Positions 1 through 7,834 are shown, counted from the stretch's first letter. The stretch is 64,000 bases of DNA from Bacillota bacterium (GCA_030526355.1 JAUNDC010000002.1:103616-167615); one strand, 5' to 3'. The notes: generated by a model from the letters alone, not told the origin. Made by a program: numbers and translations.

Positions 1-1158
1 GATTCCGAAATCGCGAATGCCGTCGAGGATTTCAGGGTTTATTGCGGCACCTCCGCAGATCATGGTTTTCATCCTGCCGCCAAAAACATTGAGGATCTGC
101 TTGAACAGCATCTTGCTCATGTCCAGACCCACTTTTTTTGCAGCATTATTTATGCGTATCATTCTCCTGAGAAGCTTCTCCTTGCCCTGCTTTCTGATGT
201 TTTTCCAGATGGTGCTGTAAAGCTTTTCGTAAAGAGCAGGAACTCCCAGCATCATGGTCGGCTTCACTTCCTGCAGATTCTTGGTGATATACTTCAGCCC
301 TTCGCAGAATGCAACCGATGAACCCTTGTAAAGTGCCATAAGGAAAGAGCATGTACATTCATAGGTATGGTGCAGTGGAAGTATGGAAAGGTACCTGTCC
401 TCCTGTGTAAGATCAAAAATGGTCGGAGCAACCATAAGCTCAGTTACTATATTTTTGTGTGAGAGCATAACGCCCTTTGCCTTGCCGGTAGTGCCGGATG
501 TAAAAAGAAGTATGCCCATTGCCTCGTTATCTATCTCAGCATCTACAAATTCTCTGCTGCCGGAATCCAGAAGACGGTTTCCCTCATCGATAAGCTGTGA
601 CAGTTCTATTACGTTCTCTTTTTCTTCTGCTGAGCCGAAGCTTACTAGAAGTGAAAGGGGAGTATCGTCTCCGGCCTTGATCTGTCTGAAGGTATCTTCA
701 TGCTTTGAATCAAACAGCACACAGGAAACCTCTGCTCGGATTATCTGATTTTTGAGTTCTTCTGCATTGAGCTCCTTGTCAAGTGGTACGATTACACCTG
801 TTCCGCATGCAGAAGCCAGATATGATATGGCCCATTGATAACAGTTCTCACCGATGACTGCTATTCTGCGGTCTTTCATCCCTCTTGATATAAGTGCGGT
901 TCCAAGTGCATTGACATCCGAAAGAACCTGATGATATTTAATTGGCGTATAAGGCTCATTTCTGTTGTATTTCTGCAGAAATGCAATGTTGTCACCATAA
1001 AGCTCTGCACTTGTTTCAAGCATGTTTTTGAGGTCTGTTATGGGGCGGCTGTCTCTGCATTTGACGTAAGGCCTTTTGTCTGTTTTAACTATATTTACGG
1101 TATTTTCAGCCCATTTGATAGCTTTTAGCTTCTTATCGCTTAATTTATTCTGACTCAT
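1..1158 (-). CDS. AMP-forming acyl-CoA synthetase (partial, C-terminus outside window)
   Basis: Member of the ANL superfamily, which activates a carboxylic acid with ATP to an acyl-adenylate and then an acyl-CoA. The translation from ATG at 1158 begins MSQNKLSDKKLKAIKW and contains the P-loop-like adenylation motif LLFTSGTTGKAKGVMLSH near residues 215-232 and YECTCSFLMALYKG just after. It reads open to the window edge, so about 386 residues are visible and the C-terminal lid domain is missing. A ribosome binding site (AAGGAG) lies 8 nt before the ATG. It is the third minus-strand gene after the aldehyde dehydrogenase and aminotransferase, and a hairpin lies just upstream. The long-chain acyl-CoA synthetase type is most likely, but the substrate cannot be read from sequence. 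A role in activating the acid product of the neighbouring pathway is inference. Confidence 0.85.
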   Translation of the reverse strand, partial: MSQNKLSDKKLKAIKWAENTVNIVKTDKRPYVKCRDSRPITDLKNMLETSAELYGDNIAFLQKYNRNEPYTPIKYHQVLSDVNALGTALISRGMKDRRIAVIGENCYQWAISYLASACGTGVIVPLDKELNAEELKNQIIRAEVSCVLFDSKHEDTFRQIKAGDDTPLSLLVSFGSAEEKENVIELSQLIDEGNRLLDSGSREFVDAEIDNEAMGILLFTSGTTGKAKGVMLSHKNIVTELMVAPTIFDLTQEDRYLSILPLHHTYECTCSFLMALYKGSSVAFCEGLKYITKNLQEVKPTMMLGVPALYEKLYSTIWKNIRKQGKEKLLRRMIRINNAAKKVGLDMSKMLFKQILNVFGGRMKTMICGGAAINPEILDGIRDFGI

Positions 1159-1183
1159 TTGTTCTCTCCTTAACATAGATACT

Positions 1184-1209
1184 AAAAGAAGGCATTGCTG
1201 CCTTCTTTT
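1184..1209 (-). terminator. hairpin terminator between aminotransferase and acyl-CoA synthetase genes
   Basis: Perfect inverted repeat of AAAAGAAGGCA with a 4-nt loop. The 3' arm on the minus strand ends in TTTT. It sits in the 76-bp gap after the aminotransferase stop, so the acyl-CoA synthetase may be expressed only by read-through or from an unseen promoter. Confidence 0.6.
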
Positions 1210-1234
1210 AAGGAGTACTTTATCTTGTCAATGA

Positions 1235-2560
1235 TTAGATCATTTTATCAACTGAATCCAGTACCTTGTCAACGATTGTCATCTGTTCTCTCAGCTCTTC
1301 TTCAGTGATGATGAGAGGAGGAGTTACTACGAACATATTCTCGTGTGAATACGTCCAGAATCCATCTGCCTTAAGCATTCCGATAATCTTGGCCATGATG
1401 CCTTCAGGATCCTTGCCGAAAGGAACGAGCGGCTCTCTTGTTTCCTTGTCCTTAACCAGCTCGATAGCTGAGAACAGACCGATATGTCTTACTTCACCTA
1501 CGCATGGGTGCTTTTCAACATAGCTGTCAAGGATATCTGCAAGAACCTTGCCTGTAACCTTGATCTTGCCTTCAACATCCAGGTTTTCATATTCCTTTAT
1601 AGTAGCTACTGCTGCAGCACAACCCATAGGATGAGCTGAATATGTAAGTCCGCATCCCATTGAAGTATCATCAAAGAATTTAGCGATAGGAGCCTGAACT
1701 ACAACGCCGCCGAGAGGAACGTAACCGCATGTAACGCCCTTAGCGAAAGTAATCATATCAGGTTCATATCCGAAGTTCTGGAATGCGAAGCATTTACCTG
1801 TTCTGTACCATCCTGCCATTACTTCGTCTGCAACCATCAGGATATTGTATTTGTCGCAGAGAGCTCTTACGCCTTGATACCATTTAACAGGAGCGATAAG
1901 AACGCCGTTTGAACCTACTACTGATTCAAGCCAGATAGCAGCAATCTGTTCAGGTCCTTCATAAAGAATCTGGTTTTCCAGCAGCTCGAGATAGAAATCA
2001 GCAACTTCGTCGTCATTTGCGAATTTGCATGCCTTAGGAGCTCTGTAGGAATAAGGTCCATCGTATTTAACGAATCCAGGGCCGCCAGGTTCGTTGAAGA
2101 AGTGTCTAGGTTCACCTGTCAGCATACCAGCGCCTGCTGATGATCCGTGATAACATCTGTACTGTGAGAAGATTTTCTGCTTGCCTGTGTACTGGCGAGC
2201 AATTTTGATAGCATTTTCATTTGATTCAGCACCGGCATTAGTGAAGAATACCTTTGCGCCATCTGCGAAGCCTGTAGCTTTTACTACTGCTTCAGCAGCA
2301 TCTGATCTGCAGTCCATTGCGAATGCAGGTCCCATGAATGGAATCTTGTTAGCCTGTTCAACGATAGCATCGATGATAGCCTTGTTGCCATGTCCCAGGT
2401 TCGAGTTAACGAGCTGTGATGACATATCAGCATACTTTTTGCCATTTTCATCCCAGAAATAGATTCCTTCAGCCTTAGTAACAACAATCGGATCAAGTCC
2501 GCCCTGAGCTGACCATGAATGTAAGTTGTACTTTAAGTCTTTATCTTTGATTGCTGACAT
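1235..2560 (-). CDS. class III PLP aminotransferase, taurine/beta-amino-acid type
   Basis: A 441-residue fold-type I PLP enzyme that moves an omega-amino group to a 2-oxo acid. Visible family signatures are FFTNAGAESNENAIKIARQY (PLP phosphate region, about 106-125), the ADEVMAGWYRTG segment with the PLP-nitrogen aspartate (about 244), and the Schiff-base lysine in ITFAKGVTCGYVPLGG (about 274). The N-terminus (KYNLHSWSAQGGLDP) resembles taurine:2-oxoglutarate and taurine:pyruvate aminotransferases. It lies 89 bp after a gene whose product resembles CoA-acylating sulfoacetaldehyde dehydrogenase, which strengthens a taurine-like substrate. Beta-alanine or GABA cannot be excluded. The ribosome binding site AAAGGAG precedes the ATG at 2560. 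A terminator-like hairpin separates it from the upstream gene, suggesting lower expression. Confidence 0.85.
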   Translation of the reverse strand: MSAIKDKDLKYNLHSWSAQGGLDPIVVTKAEGIYFWDENGKKYADMSSQLVNSNLGHGNKAIIDAIVEQANKIPFMGPAFAMDCRSDAAEAVVKATGFADGAKVFFTNAGAESNENAIKIARQYTGKQKIFSQYRCYHGSSAGAGMLTGEPRHFFNEPGGPGFVKYDGPYSYRAPKACKFANDDEVADFYLELLENQILYEGPEQIAAIWLESVVGSNGVLIAPVKWYQGVRALCDKYNILMVADEVMAGWYRTGKCFAFQNFGYEPDMITFAKGVTCGYVPLGGVVVQAPIAKFFDDTSMGCGLTYSAHPMGCAAAVATIKEYENLDVEGKIKVTGKVLADILDSYVEKHPCVGEVRHIGLFSAIELVKDKETREPLVPFGKDPEGIMAKIIGMLKADGFWTYSHENMFVVTPPLIITEEELREQMTIVDKVLDSVDKMI

Positions 2561-2581
2561 TTTTAAATCTCCTTTAAATCA

Positions 2582-2616
2582 TAAATAAAAAGGGGACGGG
2601 ACTTGCCGTCCCCTTT
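2582..2616 (-). terminator. strong intrinsic terminator/attenuator between aldehyde dehydrogenase and aminotransferase genes
   Basis: AAAGGGGACGG and CCGTCCCCTTT form an 11-bp perfect stem around a 6-nt loop. On the minus strand the stem is followed by TTTTTATTTAT. Its position inside an apparent operon suggests polarity, with less transcript reaching the aminotransferase. Confidence 0.75.
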
Positions 2617-2649
2617 AATAATCAGTTATACGTTATACGAACCGGTATT

Positions 2650-4077
2650 TTATGCATCAACCTTGGCAATTACATCAGCATCGATGAAGTCTTCTGCCTT
2701 GTCCGGCTTCCAGTTAGGAATCTGTCTTGATACATATGTAAAGTTAAGCAGATCCTTGAATGTTACGTTGTGTGATACACTGTTGCCGCCCCATGTAGCG
2801 CATCCTAATGTCATTGATACAGGGAATCCGCAATCCCATCCGCCTGAGTTAGTTAAGCACTGTGGCTGGTTAACAACGAGCTTTGTAACTGTTGCAGCCT
2901 TAGCGAGCTTATCAACGTCAGCAGGGTCGTTAGTGTGGATACCGCAGCTGTGTCCGTTACCCATGTAGTGTAAGCATCCCAGAACCTTTTCGATAGCATC
3001 GTCAAGATCCTTAGCCTTCATGATGCCTGATACAGGTGATAATTTTTCTCCTGTGAATGGGTGATCATTACCGAATCCGCCGAATTCTTCTGCCATGAGA
3101 ACCTTAGTGCCTGCCGGAACATCAAGACCTGCGATTTCAGCGATCTTTTCAGCGTTCTGAGCAACGATTGCTCTGTTGAGTACGTGATCTTCAGGAGTGT
3201 TAGGCCACATAGCCTTCTGCAGCTTAGCTTTTTCTTCTGAACCTTCCTTGAAGAGAACTGCACCGTGAGCAGCCATTTCCTTAACGAATTCATCATAGCA
3301 GTCTTCGAATACTACGATGTTGTTTTCTGTTGAGCATGAAGTAGCGTTATCAAATTTCTTTGACTTAACGATCATTTCAGCTACTTCTGACATAGGAGTC
3401 TTGCCTGTTACGATGGATACGCAGTTACCAACGCCAACGCCGAGAGCAGGAGTTCCGGATGAGTAAGCTGCTTCTACCAGAGCTTCACCGCCTGTTGCCA
3501 GGATGATATCGCACTGCTTCATCATTTCCTGTGAAGTTTCAAGCTTAACCCATTCAGGTGCACATGTCTGTACCAGATCTTCTGGATAGCCTAATTTCTT
3601 CAGAGTAGCTCTGATTTCATCAACGATAACAACGTTGAGCTTCTTGCACTTAGGGTGAGGTGCCAGGATGATAGCGTTTCTTGTCTTGAGAGCCATATTA
3701 GCCTTAACGATTGGAGTTGCTTCTCCATTTGTTACAGGCATGATGCCGGCAACAACGCCCATTGGCTTAGCCCATTTCTGCATTCCTGTTTCTTTGTTGT
3801 CTTCGATAAGATCAACTGATTTTTCGTTTTTCATCTGGAGATATGAACCCCAAACCTTACCATAGATCTTGGCAACCTTATCTTCAGCAATACCCATGCC
3901 TGATTCTTCAACCAGCATTTCAGCGAACTTCTTAACTTTATCAGCCTTTGTAAGGTTGTAAGTTACTGCTGCTGTAATAAGGTCAACATCTTCCTGTGTA
4001 AATTTTGCCGCTACTTCCTGAGCCTTTCTTGCTTTTTCAACTAATTCTGCAACATATTCTTTTGCTGTCTGTGCCAT
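2650..4077 (-). CDS. CoA-acylating aldehyde dehydrogenase (sulfoacetaldehyde dehydrogenase-like)
   Basis: A 475-residue member of the acylating ALDH family (EutE/AdhE-N/SauS), which oxidises an aldehyde to its acyl-CoA with NAD(P). The catalytic cysteine is in FDNATSCSTENNIVVFED (about residue 249). Supporting segments are MGVVAGIMPVTNGEATPIVK, the GVGVGNC loop and the C-terminal TLGCATWGGNSVSHNV motif, which is typical of the SauS/EutE-like branch. I chose ATG 4077 because AAAGGAGGA lies 10 nt upstream; the longer frame to 4152 lacks a ribosome binding site. It is first in the cluster behind the sigma-54 promoter at 4162-4180. By context the likely substrate is sulfoacetaldehyde from taurine. 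Malonate or succinate semialdehyde are alternatives. Confidence 0.87.
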   Translation of the reverse strand: MAQTAKEYVAELVEKARKAQEVAAKFTQEDVDLITAAVTYNLTKADKVKKFAEMLVEESGMGIAEDKVAKIYGKVWGSYLQMKNEKSVDLIEDNKETGMQKWAKPMGVVAGIMPVTNGEATPIVKANMALKTRNAIILAPHPKCKKLNVVIVDEIRATLKKLGYPEDLVQTCAPEWVKLETSQEMMKQCDIILATGGEALVEAAYSSGTPALGVGVGNCVSIVTGKTPMSEVAEMIVKSKKFDNATSCSTENNIVVFEDCYDEFVKEMAAHGAVLFKEGSEEKAKLQKAMWPNTPEDHVLNRAIVAQNAEKIAEIAGLDVPAGTKVLMAEEFGGFGNDHPFTGEKLSPVSGIMKAKDLDDAIEKVLGCLHYMGNGHSCGIHTNDPADVDKLAKAATVTKLVVNQPQCLTNSGGWDCGFPVSMTLGCATWGGNSVSHNVTFKDLLNFTYVSRQIPNWKPDKAEDFIDADVIAKVDA

Positions 4078-4161
4078 TTTTAAAGTCCTCCTTTTATCTT
4101 TAAAAAAATAACAATATTTATCTTGATTGTGTCTGGTGCCCTTCGACACCACTTATATATT

Positions 4162-4180
4162 AAGCAACAGCCATGCCAAA
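4162..4180 (-). promoter_or_regulatory. sigma-54 (-24/-12) promoter of the aldehyde dehydrogenase cluster
   Basis: On the minus strand the sequence reads TTTGGCATGGCTGTTGCTT. It has the invariant GG and GC with 12-nt phasing and the flanking TTGC of the consensus YTGGCACR-N4-TTGCW. It lies about 85 bp upstream of the ATG at 4077. An AAA+ activator gene is adjacent and operator-like palindromes lie 170-285 bp upstream, which is the normal geometry for an enhancer-dependent promoter. Confidence 0.87.
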
Positions 4181-4348
4181 TCTTGAAATTGTAAGAAAAT
4201 TAAATCAAATAAAAACATGATCCCTTGGGAATAACTATAGATGTTGAAATTATGCGGTTTTTAGGGCAAACATATGGTTATAATAATGTATACAAAGTGC
4301 AAATATAATATTTCAGCAAAACGAAAATGAACGTAAAAAAACAAGAGT

Positions 4349-4364
4349 GATACAGAAATGAATC
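4349..4364. promoter_or_regulatory. palindromic operator copy 1 (GATACA-N4-TGAATC)
   Basis: Reads GATACAGAAATGAATC, an imperfect dyad with half-site GATWCA. It is identical to copies 2 and 3 and about 170 bp upstream of the sigma-54 promoter. A candidate upstream activating sequence for the adjacent PAS/AAA+ regulator. Confidence 0.75.
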
Positions 4365-4428
4365 GCTCTTGTCCTTCGTTTACAACATGCTTAAAAAAGA
4401 ATTGTGAAATAGTAGCTTTTTTCAATGC

Positions 4429-4444
4429 GATACAGAAATGAATC
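4429..4444. promoter_or_regulatory. palindromic operator copy 2
   Basis: The same 16-mer GATACAGAAATGAATC as at 4349, on the same strand and 80 bp further upstream of the promoter. It starts 19 bp before copy 3, so copies 2 and 3 form a tight pair with about two-turn spacing. Confidence 0.75.
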
Positions 4445-4447
4445 GGT

Positions 4448-4463
4448 GATACAGAAATGAATC
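4448..4463. promoter_or_regulatory. palindromic operator copy 3, overlapping the regulator stop codon
   Basis: A third exact copy of GATACAGAAATGAATC. It overlaps two bases of the stop codon of the regulator gene, so the end of the coding region doubles as part of the enhancer. Confidence 0.75.
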
Positions 4464-5847
4464 ACATATTTCCCTCGGATAAACCGTATTTATGAAGCTT
4501 GCGCACGACCGTAGGCTGACTGACATTCAGCACCTTGGCGATGGCTCGTGTTGATTTGCAGTTGTTCATTGCTCTCTGGAGTATCTCCTTTTCTGCCTTT
4601 TCAAGTGCTGCCGTAAGAGACAGCTCAACATTGGTATTGGCGTTTGTTTCTGCCTCCTGTTTGATGAATATAGGTATATTGTCTTCTGTTATTATATTAT
4701 CGCTGGTGGTTATTGTAAGCCTTTCTATTATATTCTGCAGCTCTCTGATATTGCCCGGCCATGGGTATTTAAGCAGTACTGCAAGGGCATCCGAGCTGAA
4801 TATCTTGTCTTCACGCAGATTGTCGTTGCACTTCTGGAGATTGCTTTGGATAAGCGGGAGTATATCCTCAGGTCTGTCCCTGAGAGGAGGAACGCTTATA
4901 GGAACGACGTTGAGTCTGTAATATAGGTCTTCACGGAATTTGCCCTGTTTTACCAGTGACATCAGATCCTTGTTTGTAGCTGATACAATACGTACATCTA
5001 TAGGAATAGCCTTTACTCCTCCTACCGGTGTTATTTCACGTTCCTGAATTGCTCTTAGCAGCTTGACTTGCAGGTTAAGCGGAAGCTCTGATATTTCATC
5101 GAGGAAAATCGTTCCCTTCTGTGCTGCTTCAAACAGACCGCGTTTGCCATCGGAACGTGATCCTGTGAAGGCTCCGGGAACATATCCAAAAAGCTCGGAT
5201 TCAATAAGATTTTCTGGTATGGCTCCGCAGTTTACGGTGATGAATGGTCCCTTGAATCTGTTGCCTTCTTCATGAAGCAGTTTGGCTATAAGTCCTTTGC
5301 CGACACCTGACTCTCCGGTAATAAGCACAGTGGAGTTGACTGTGGCCAGACGCTTGGTGAGGGACATTACATTTCGCATGGCAACACTGTTGGCAATTAT
5401 ACCGCTGCCTGTAAAGTCGGTGTTTTCCATGTCGCCAAGTCCTATCATCGAGCCGGGTACTGATTCGGGCTGCCGTTTGAGGTTGCTCAGAGTTGTTATA
5501 TCTCGTGATGTTGTGATAATCAGAGATATTTCACCCTCGCTGTCGAACAGAGGTGTTCCTGTGGTGAGAAGGCGTTTGCCGAGCTTGTTTTCATGTATTA
5601 TGGTTATGTCTCTTTTTTCCTCCATTACACGTTTTGTTACCGATGGCGTGAAAATACCCGATCTTTCAAGCTCATCAACGTGCTTGCCTTCTATGTCATA
5701 TGAGTTCACTTTGTAAAGCTCTTCGCAGGCATTGTTGCACCAGAGACATATTCCTTTCCTGTCATCGATAAAGACAGCATCACTTATGCTGTCAAGTATA
5801 GGAAGCAGCTCATCTATACCTATGCTGCCATTAAGTTTATCCAACAT
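4462..5847 (-). CDS. PAS domain sigma-54-dependent transcriptional activator
   Basis: A 461-residue enhancer-binding protein with an N-terminal PAS domain (about 10-120), a central AAA+ domain (about 145-375) and a C-terminal helix-turn-helix (STRAIAKVLNVSQPTVVRKL). Walker A is GESGVGKG and Walker B is GTIFLDEISELP. The sigma-54 contact loop reads GAFTGS instead of GAFTGA. I chose ATG 5847 because GGAAGGAG lies 8 nt upstream; the ATG at 5871 has no such site. It probably drives the sigma-54 promoter at 4162-4180 through the palindromes at 4349-4463. A fourth palindrome sits just upstream of its own promoter, suggesting autoregulation. The PAS ligand is unknown, but an intermediate of the neighbouring pathway is plausible. 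Confidence 0.92.
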   Translation of the reverse strand: MLDKLNGSIGIDELLPILDSISDAVFIDDRKGICLWCNNACEELYKVNSYDIEGKHVDELERSGIFTPSVTKRVMEEKRDITIIHENKLGKRLLTTGTPLFDSEGEISLIITTSRDITTLSNLKRQPESVPGSMIGLGDMENTDFTGSGIIANSVAMRNVMSLTKRLATVNSTVLITGESGVGKGLIAKLLHEEGNRFKGPFITVNCGAIPENLIESELFGYVPGAFTGSRSDGKRGLFEAAQKGTIFLDEISELPLNLQVKLLRAIQEREITPVGGVKAIPIDVRIVSATNKDLMSLVKQGKFREDLYYRLNVVPISVPPLRDRPEDILPLIQSNLQKCNDNLREDKIFSSDALAVLLKYPWPGNIRELQNIIERLTITTSDNIITEDNIPIFIKQEAETNANTNVELSLTAALEKAEKEILQRAMNNCKSTRAIAKVLNVSQPTVVRKLHKYGLSEGNM

Positions 5848-5877
5848 GATATTTCTCCTTCCCGGAATCATAACTTA

Positions 5878-5906
5878 ATTATACTTTCTGCAAAATCAGT
5901 TGACAA
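5878..5906 (-). promoter_or_regulatory. sigma-A promoter of the PAS/sigma-54 regulator gene
   Basis: On the minus strand TTGTCA, a 17-nt spacer and TATAAT lie 31 bp before the chosen ATG. The operator-like palindrome at 5914-5929 lies 7 bp upstream of the -35 box. Confidence 0.7.
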
Positions 5907-5913
5907 GAAAATT

Positions 5914-5929
5914 GATACAAAAATGTATC
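5914..5929. promoter_or_regulatory. palindromic operator copy 4 (perfect dyad)
   Basis: GATACAAAAATGTATC is a perfect GATACA-N4-TGTATC dyad matching the three enhancer copies at 4349-4463. It lies between the regulator promoter and trxA, so it could mediate autoregulation or affect trxA. Confidence 0.7.
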
Positions 5930-5961
5930 GTTATAATAAGTAATAAAAAGTAAAATTTACC

Positions 5962-5989
5962 TTGACAGTCCACTTTAAACGTGTACAAT
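5962..5989 (+). promoter_or_regulatory. sigma-A promoter of trxA
   Basis: TTGACA, a 16-nt spacer and TACAAT. The ATG of trxA is about 80 bp downstream, leaving a leader without an obvious structure. Confidence 0.65.
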
Positions 5990-6074
5990 TGTATATAAGA
6001 TGAAATGATTTTGCTGACGCATGTAATTATACCTGAATAAATGGGTATAATAATGTAAAAGAAAAGAGGTTGAC

Positions 6075-6386
6075 ATGGAAATATTAAAGGTAACAAGTGC
6101 TGATTTTGAAAAACAGGTTCTGGAATCGAAGGTTCCTGTGCTGGTGGATTTCTGGGCGACATGGTGCGGACCATGCAGGATGCAGGCTCCGGTACTGGAT
6201 GAGCTGGCTGCGGAATATGATACTATCAGGATTGCCAAGCTGAATATAGATGAAGAACAGGCGATGGCGATAAAATATAATGTAAGCAGTATACCGACAT
6301 TGATGCTGTTCAAGGATGGAAAGCCGGTACAGACCCTTGTAGGTCTTCGTTCAAAGAATGAACTGGTGAATGCTCTGGGACTGTAA
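6075..6386 (+). CDS. trxA: thioredoxin
   Basis: A 103-residue cytoplasmic dithiol-disulfide oxidoreductase. The active site WCGPC is at residues 31-35 within [13 protein letters not shown], and the conserved cis-proline is in [13 protein letters not shown]. The length is normal for the family. The ribosome binding site AAGAGG lies a few bases before the ATG. It stands alone between a divergent regulator and the infC leader. Nothing links it specifically to the neighbouring catabolic cluster. Confidence 0.95.
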   Translation: MEILKVTSADFEKQVLESKVPVLVDFWATWCGPCRMQAPVLDELAAEYDTIRIAKLNIDEEQAMAIKYNVSSIPTLMLFKDGKPVQTLVGLRSKNELVNALGL

Positions 6387-6398
6387 ATAATTTTGTGC

Positions 6399-6427
6399 TT
6401 GCATTATATCCGGAATCATGGTATATT
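6399..6427 (+). promoter_or_regulatory. sigma-A promoter of the infC-rpmI-rplT operon
   Basis: TTGCAT, a 17-nt spacer and TATATT. It lies immediately before the structured leader and about 225 bp upstream of the infC start. Confidence 0.6.
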
Positions 6428-6433
6428 ATTCGA

Positions 6434-6652
6434 GGTAGTTAAGTAGAAGTTATCCGCTTCTCACCTTGGTGGCGAAGGCTGCCGGGTAAATATTCAGCGT
6501 TTGACATACCGGTTTTAACAACGGGGTCAGTCATGATGTTTACGGAGAATAGGAGCGGATATCGTTATTCGCTCTTTTTTAATGCGCAGGAGATATCCAA
6601 TGAGGTATCACTCCGCTGATATGCGAAGACACTTAAATGGAGGTGTAAGAAA
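6434..6652 (+). ncRNA. structured 5' leader of infC-rpmI-rplT (L20-type autoregulatory leader)
   Basis: A 219-nt non-coding leader between the predicted transcription start and infC. It contains the inverted repeat AGAAG/CTTCT at its start, several further pairing segments and an intrinsic terminator at 6553-6580. This is the position and architecture of the known Bacillota infC leader, where ribosomal protein L20 binds the mRNA and promotes premature termination. I did not align it to a covariance model. Confidence 0.65.
6553..6580 (+). terminator. attenuator terminator in the infC leader
   Basis: GAGCGGATA and TATTCGCTC form a 9-bp stem with a TCGT loop, followed by six T residues. It lies about 73 bp before the infC start codon, so it acts as a regulated attenuator rather than an operon end. 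Confidence 0.85.
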
Positions 6653-7168
6653 ATTAGCAAGGAAGCTATGATCAACGAAGAAATTCGTGCGAAGGAACTG
6701 AGAGTAATAAGTACGGACGGCGAACAGCTGGGGATCATGAGCAGAGACGAAGCTCTGGCTCTGTCCGAGGAAAAAAAGCTGGATCTGGTATGTATAGCGC
6801 CTAAGGCAAATCCGCCGGTGTGTAAGATACTTGATTACGGCAAGTACAAATATGAGCTCCAGAAAAAAGAAAAGGAAGCCAGAAAAAAACAGAAGACAAC
6901 TCAGGTGAAGGAAATAAGACTGTCAACATTTATCGAAGATCATGATATCATGGTTAAGGCAAAAACAGGTTCCAAATTCCTGAAGGATGGCGATAAGCTT
7001 AAAGTCAGTCTCAGATTCAGAGGAAGAGAGAAGGATTATGTTGCCAGAGGAATGGAAGTAATGAACAAGTTTGCCGAAGCCGTTTCCGATGTAGGTGATA
7101 TCGATAAGAAGCCGAACTTCGAAGGCAGAAGCCTTACGATGATTCTTACGCCCAAAAATGACAGATAA
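6653..7168 (+). CDS. infC: translation initiation factor IF-3, with ATT start codon
   Basis: IF-3 binds the 30S subunit and proofreads initiator tRNA and start codon pairing. The N-domain reads MINEEIRAKELRVIST and the C-domain ends RSLTMILTPK, both typical. I chose the ATT at 6653: GGAGGTG lies 7 nt upstream, and five further codons (ISKEA) match the N-terminal extension of other IF-3 proteins. The first ATG (6668) is too far from that site. An ATT start is a known autoregulatory feature of infC, because IF-3 rejects non-canonical starts on its own mRNA. The 171-residue length is normal. It is first in an operon with rpmI and rplT. Confidence 0.92.
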   Translation: MSKEAMINEEIRAKELRVISTDGEQLGIMSRDEALALSEEKKLDLVCIAPKANPPVCKILDYGKYKYELQKKEKEARKKQKTTQVKEIRLSTFIEDHDIMVKAKTGSKFLKDGDKLKVSLRFRGREKDYVARGMEVMNKFAEAVSDVGDIDKKPNFEGRSLTMILTPKNDR

Positions 7169-7205
7169 GCTTAAAATATAATTTTACAGGAGGAGAAAAT
7201 ACACC

Positions 7206-7406
7206 ATGGCAAAGAACAAGATGAAGTCTCACAGAGGCGCATGCAAAAGATTCAAGATAACAGGTTCAGGAAAAGTAAAGAGAAATAAAGCATACAAGAG
7301 CCATATCCTTACTAAGAAGAGCCAGAAGAGAAAGAGAGGCCTGAGAAAGGCTACAACATTAACCAGCGCAGATCTTAAGAGAATCAAAGCGGTATTAAGC
7401 AAGTAA
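7206..7406 (+). CDS. rpmI: 50S ribosomal protein L35
   Basis: A 66-residue basic protein starting [17 protein letters not shown] with the family's [14 protein letters not shown] core. The ribosome binding site is AGGAGGA before the ATG. It lies between infC and rplT in the universal gene order. Confidence 0.97.
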   Translation: MAKNKMKSHRGACKRFKITGSGKVKRNKAYKSHILTKKSQKRKRGLRKATTLTSADLKRIKAVLSK

Positions 7407-7418
7407 GGAGGAAGTAAA

Positions 7419-7772
7419 ATGGCAAGAGTAAAAAAAGGTTTAAATGCACATAAGAGACATAAAAAAGTATTAAAGATGGCAAAGGGCTTCTACGGCTCTA
7501 AGAGCAAGACTTACAGAGCTGCCAAGCCTGCAACTATGAGAGCTCTCAGATCAGCTTATGCTGGAAGAAAGCTCAAGAAAAGAGATTTCAGAAAGCTCTG
7601 GATTGCCAGAATCAACGCTGCTGCAAGAATGAACGGCATTTCATACAGCAGACTGATGGATGGTCTTAAGAAGTCAAATATCGAAATCAACAGAAAGATG
7701 CTTTCAGAAATGGCTATACATGATCCAGCAGGATTCGCTCAGCTTTGCGAAACTGCCAAGAAAGCTATTTAA
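7419..7772 (+). CDS. rplT: 50S ribosomal protein L20
   Basis: A 117-residue protein starting [19 protein letters not shown], with the [22 protein letters not shown] core. It binds 23S rRNA early in assembly and in Bacillota also represses its own operon through the infC leader. It starts 12 bp after rpmI and is followed by an intrinsic terminator. Confidence 0.97.
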   Translation: MARVKKGLNAHKRHKKVLKMAKGFYGSKSKTYRAAKPATMRALRSAYAGRKLKKRDFRKLWIARINAAARMNGISYSRLMDGLKKSNIEINRKMLSEMAIHDPAGFAQLCETAKKAI

Positions 7773-7790
7773 TTCAATTGATTAAAACGA

Positions 7791-7834
7791 AGAACGGTAT
7801 CATCGGATAATCTGATGGCACCGTTCTTTTTTTT
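7791..7834 (+). terminator. intrinsic terminator of infC-rpmI-rplT
   Basis: AGAACGGT and ACCGTTCT form the stem, with further pairing inside the loop, followed by a run of T residues. Confidence 0.88.
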
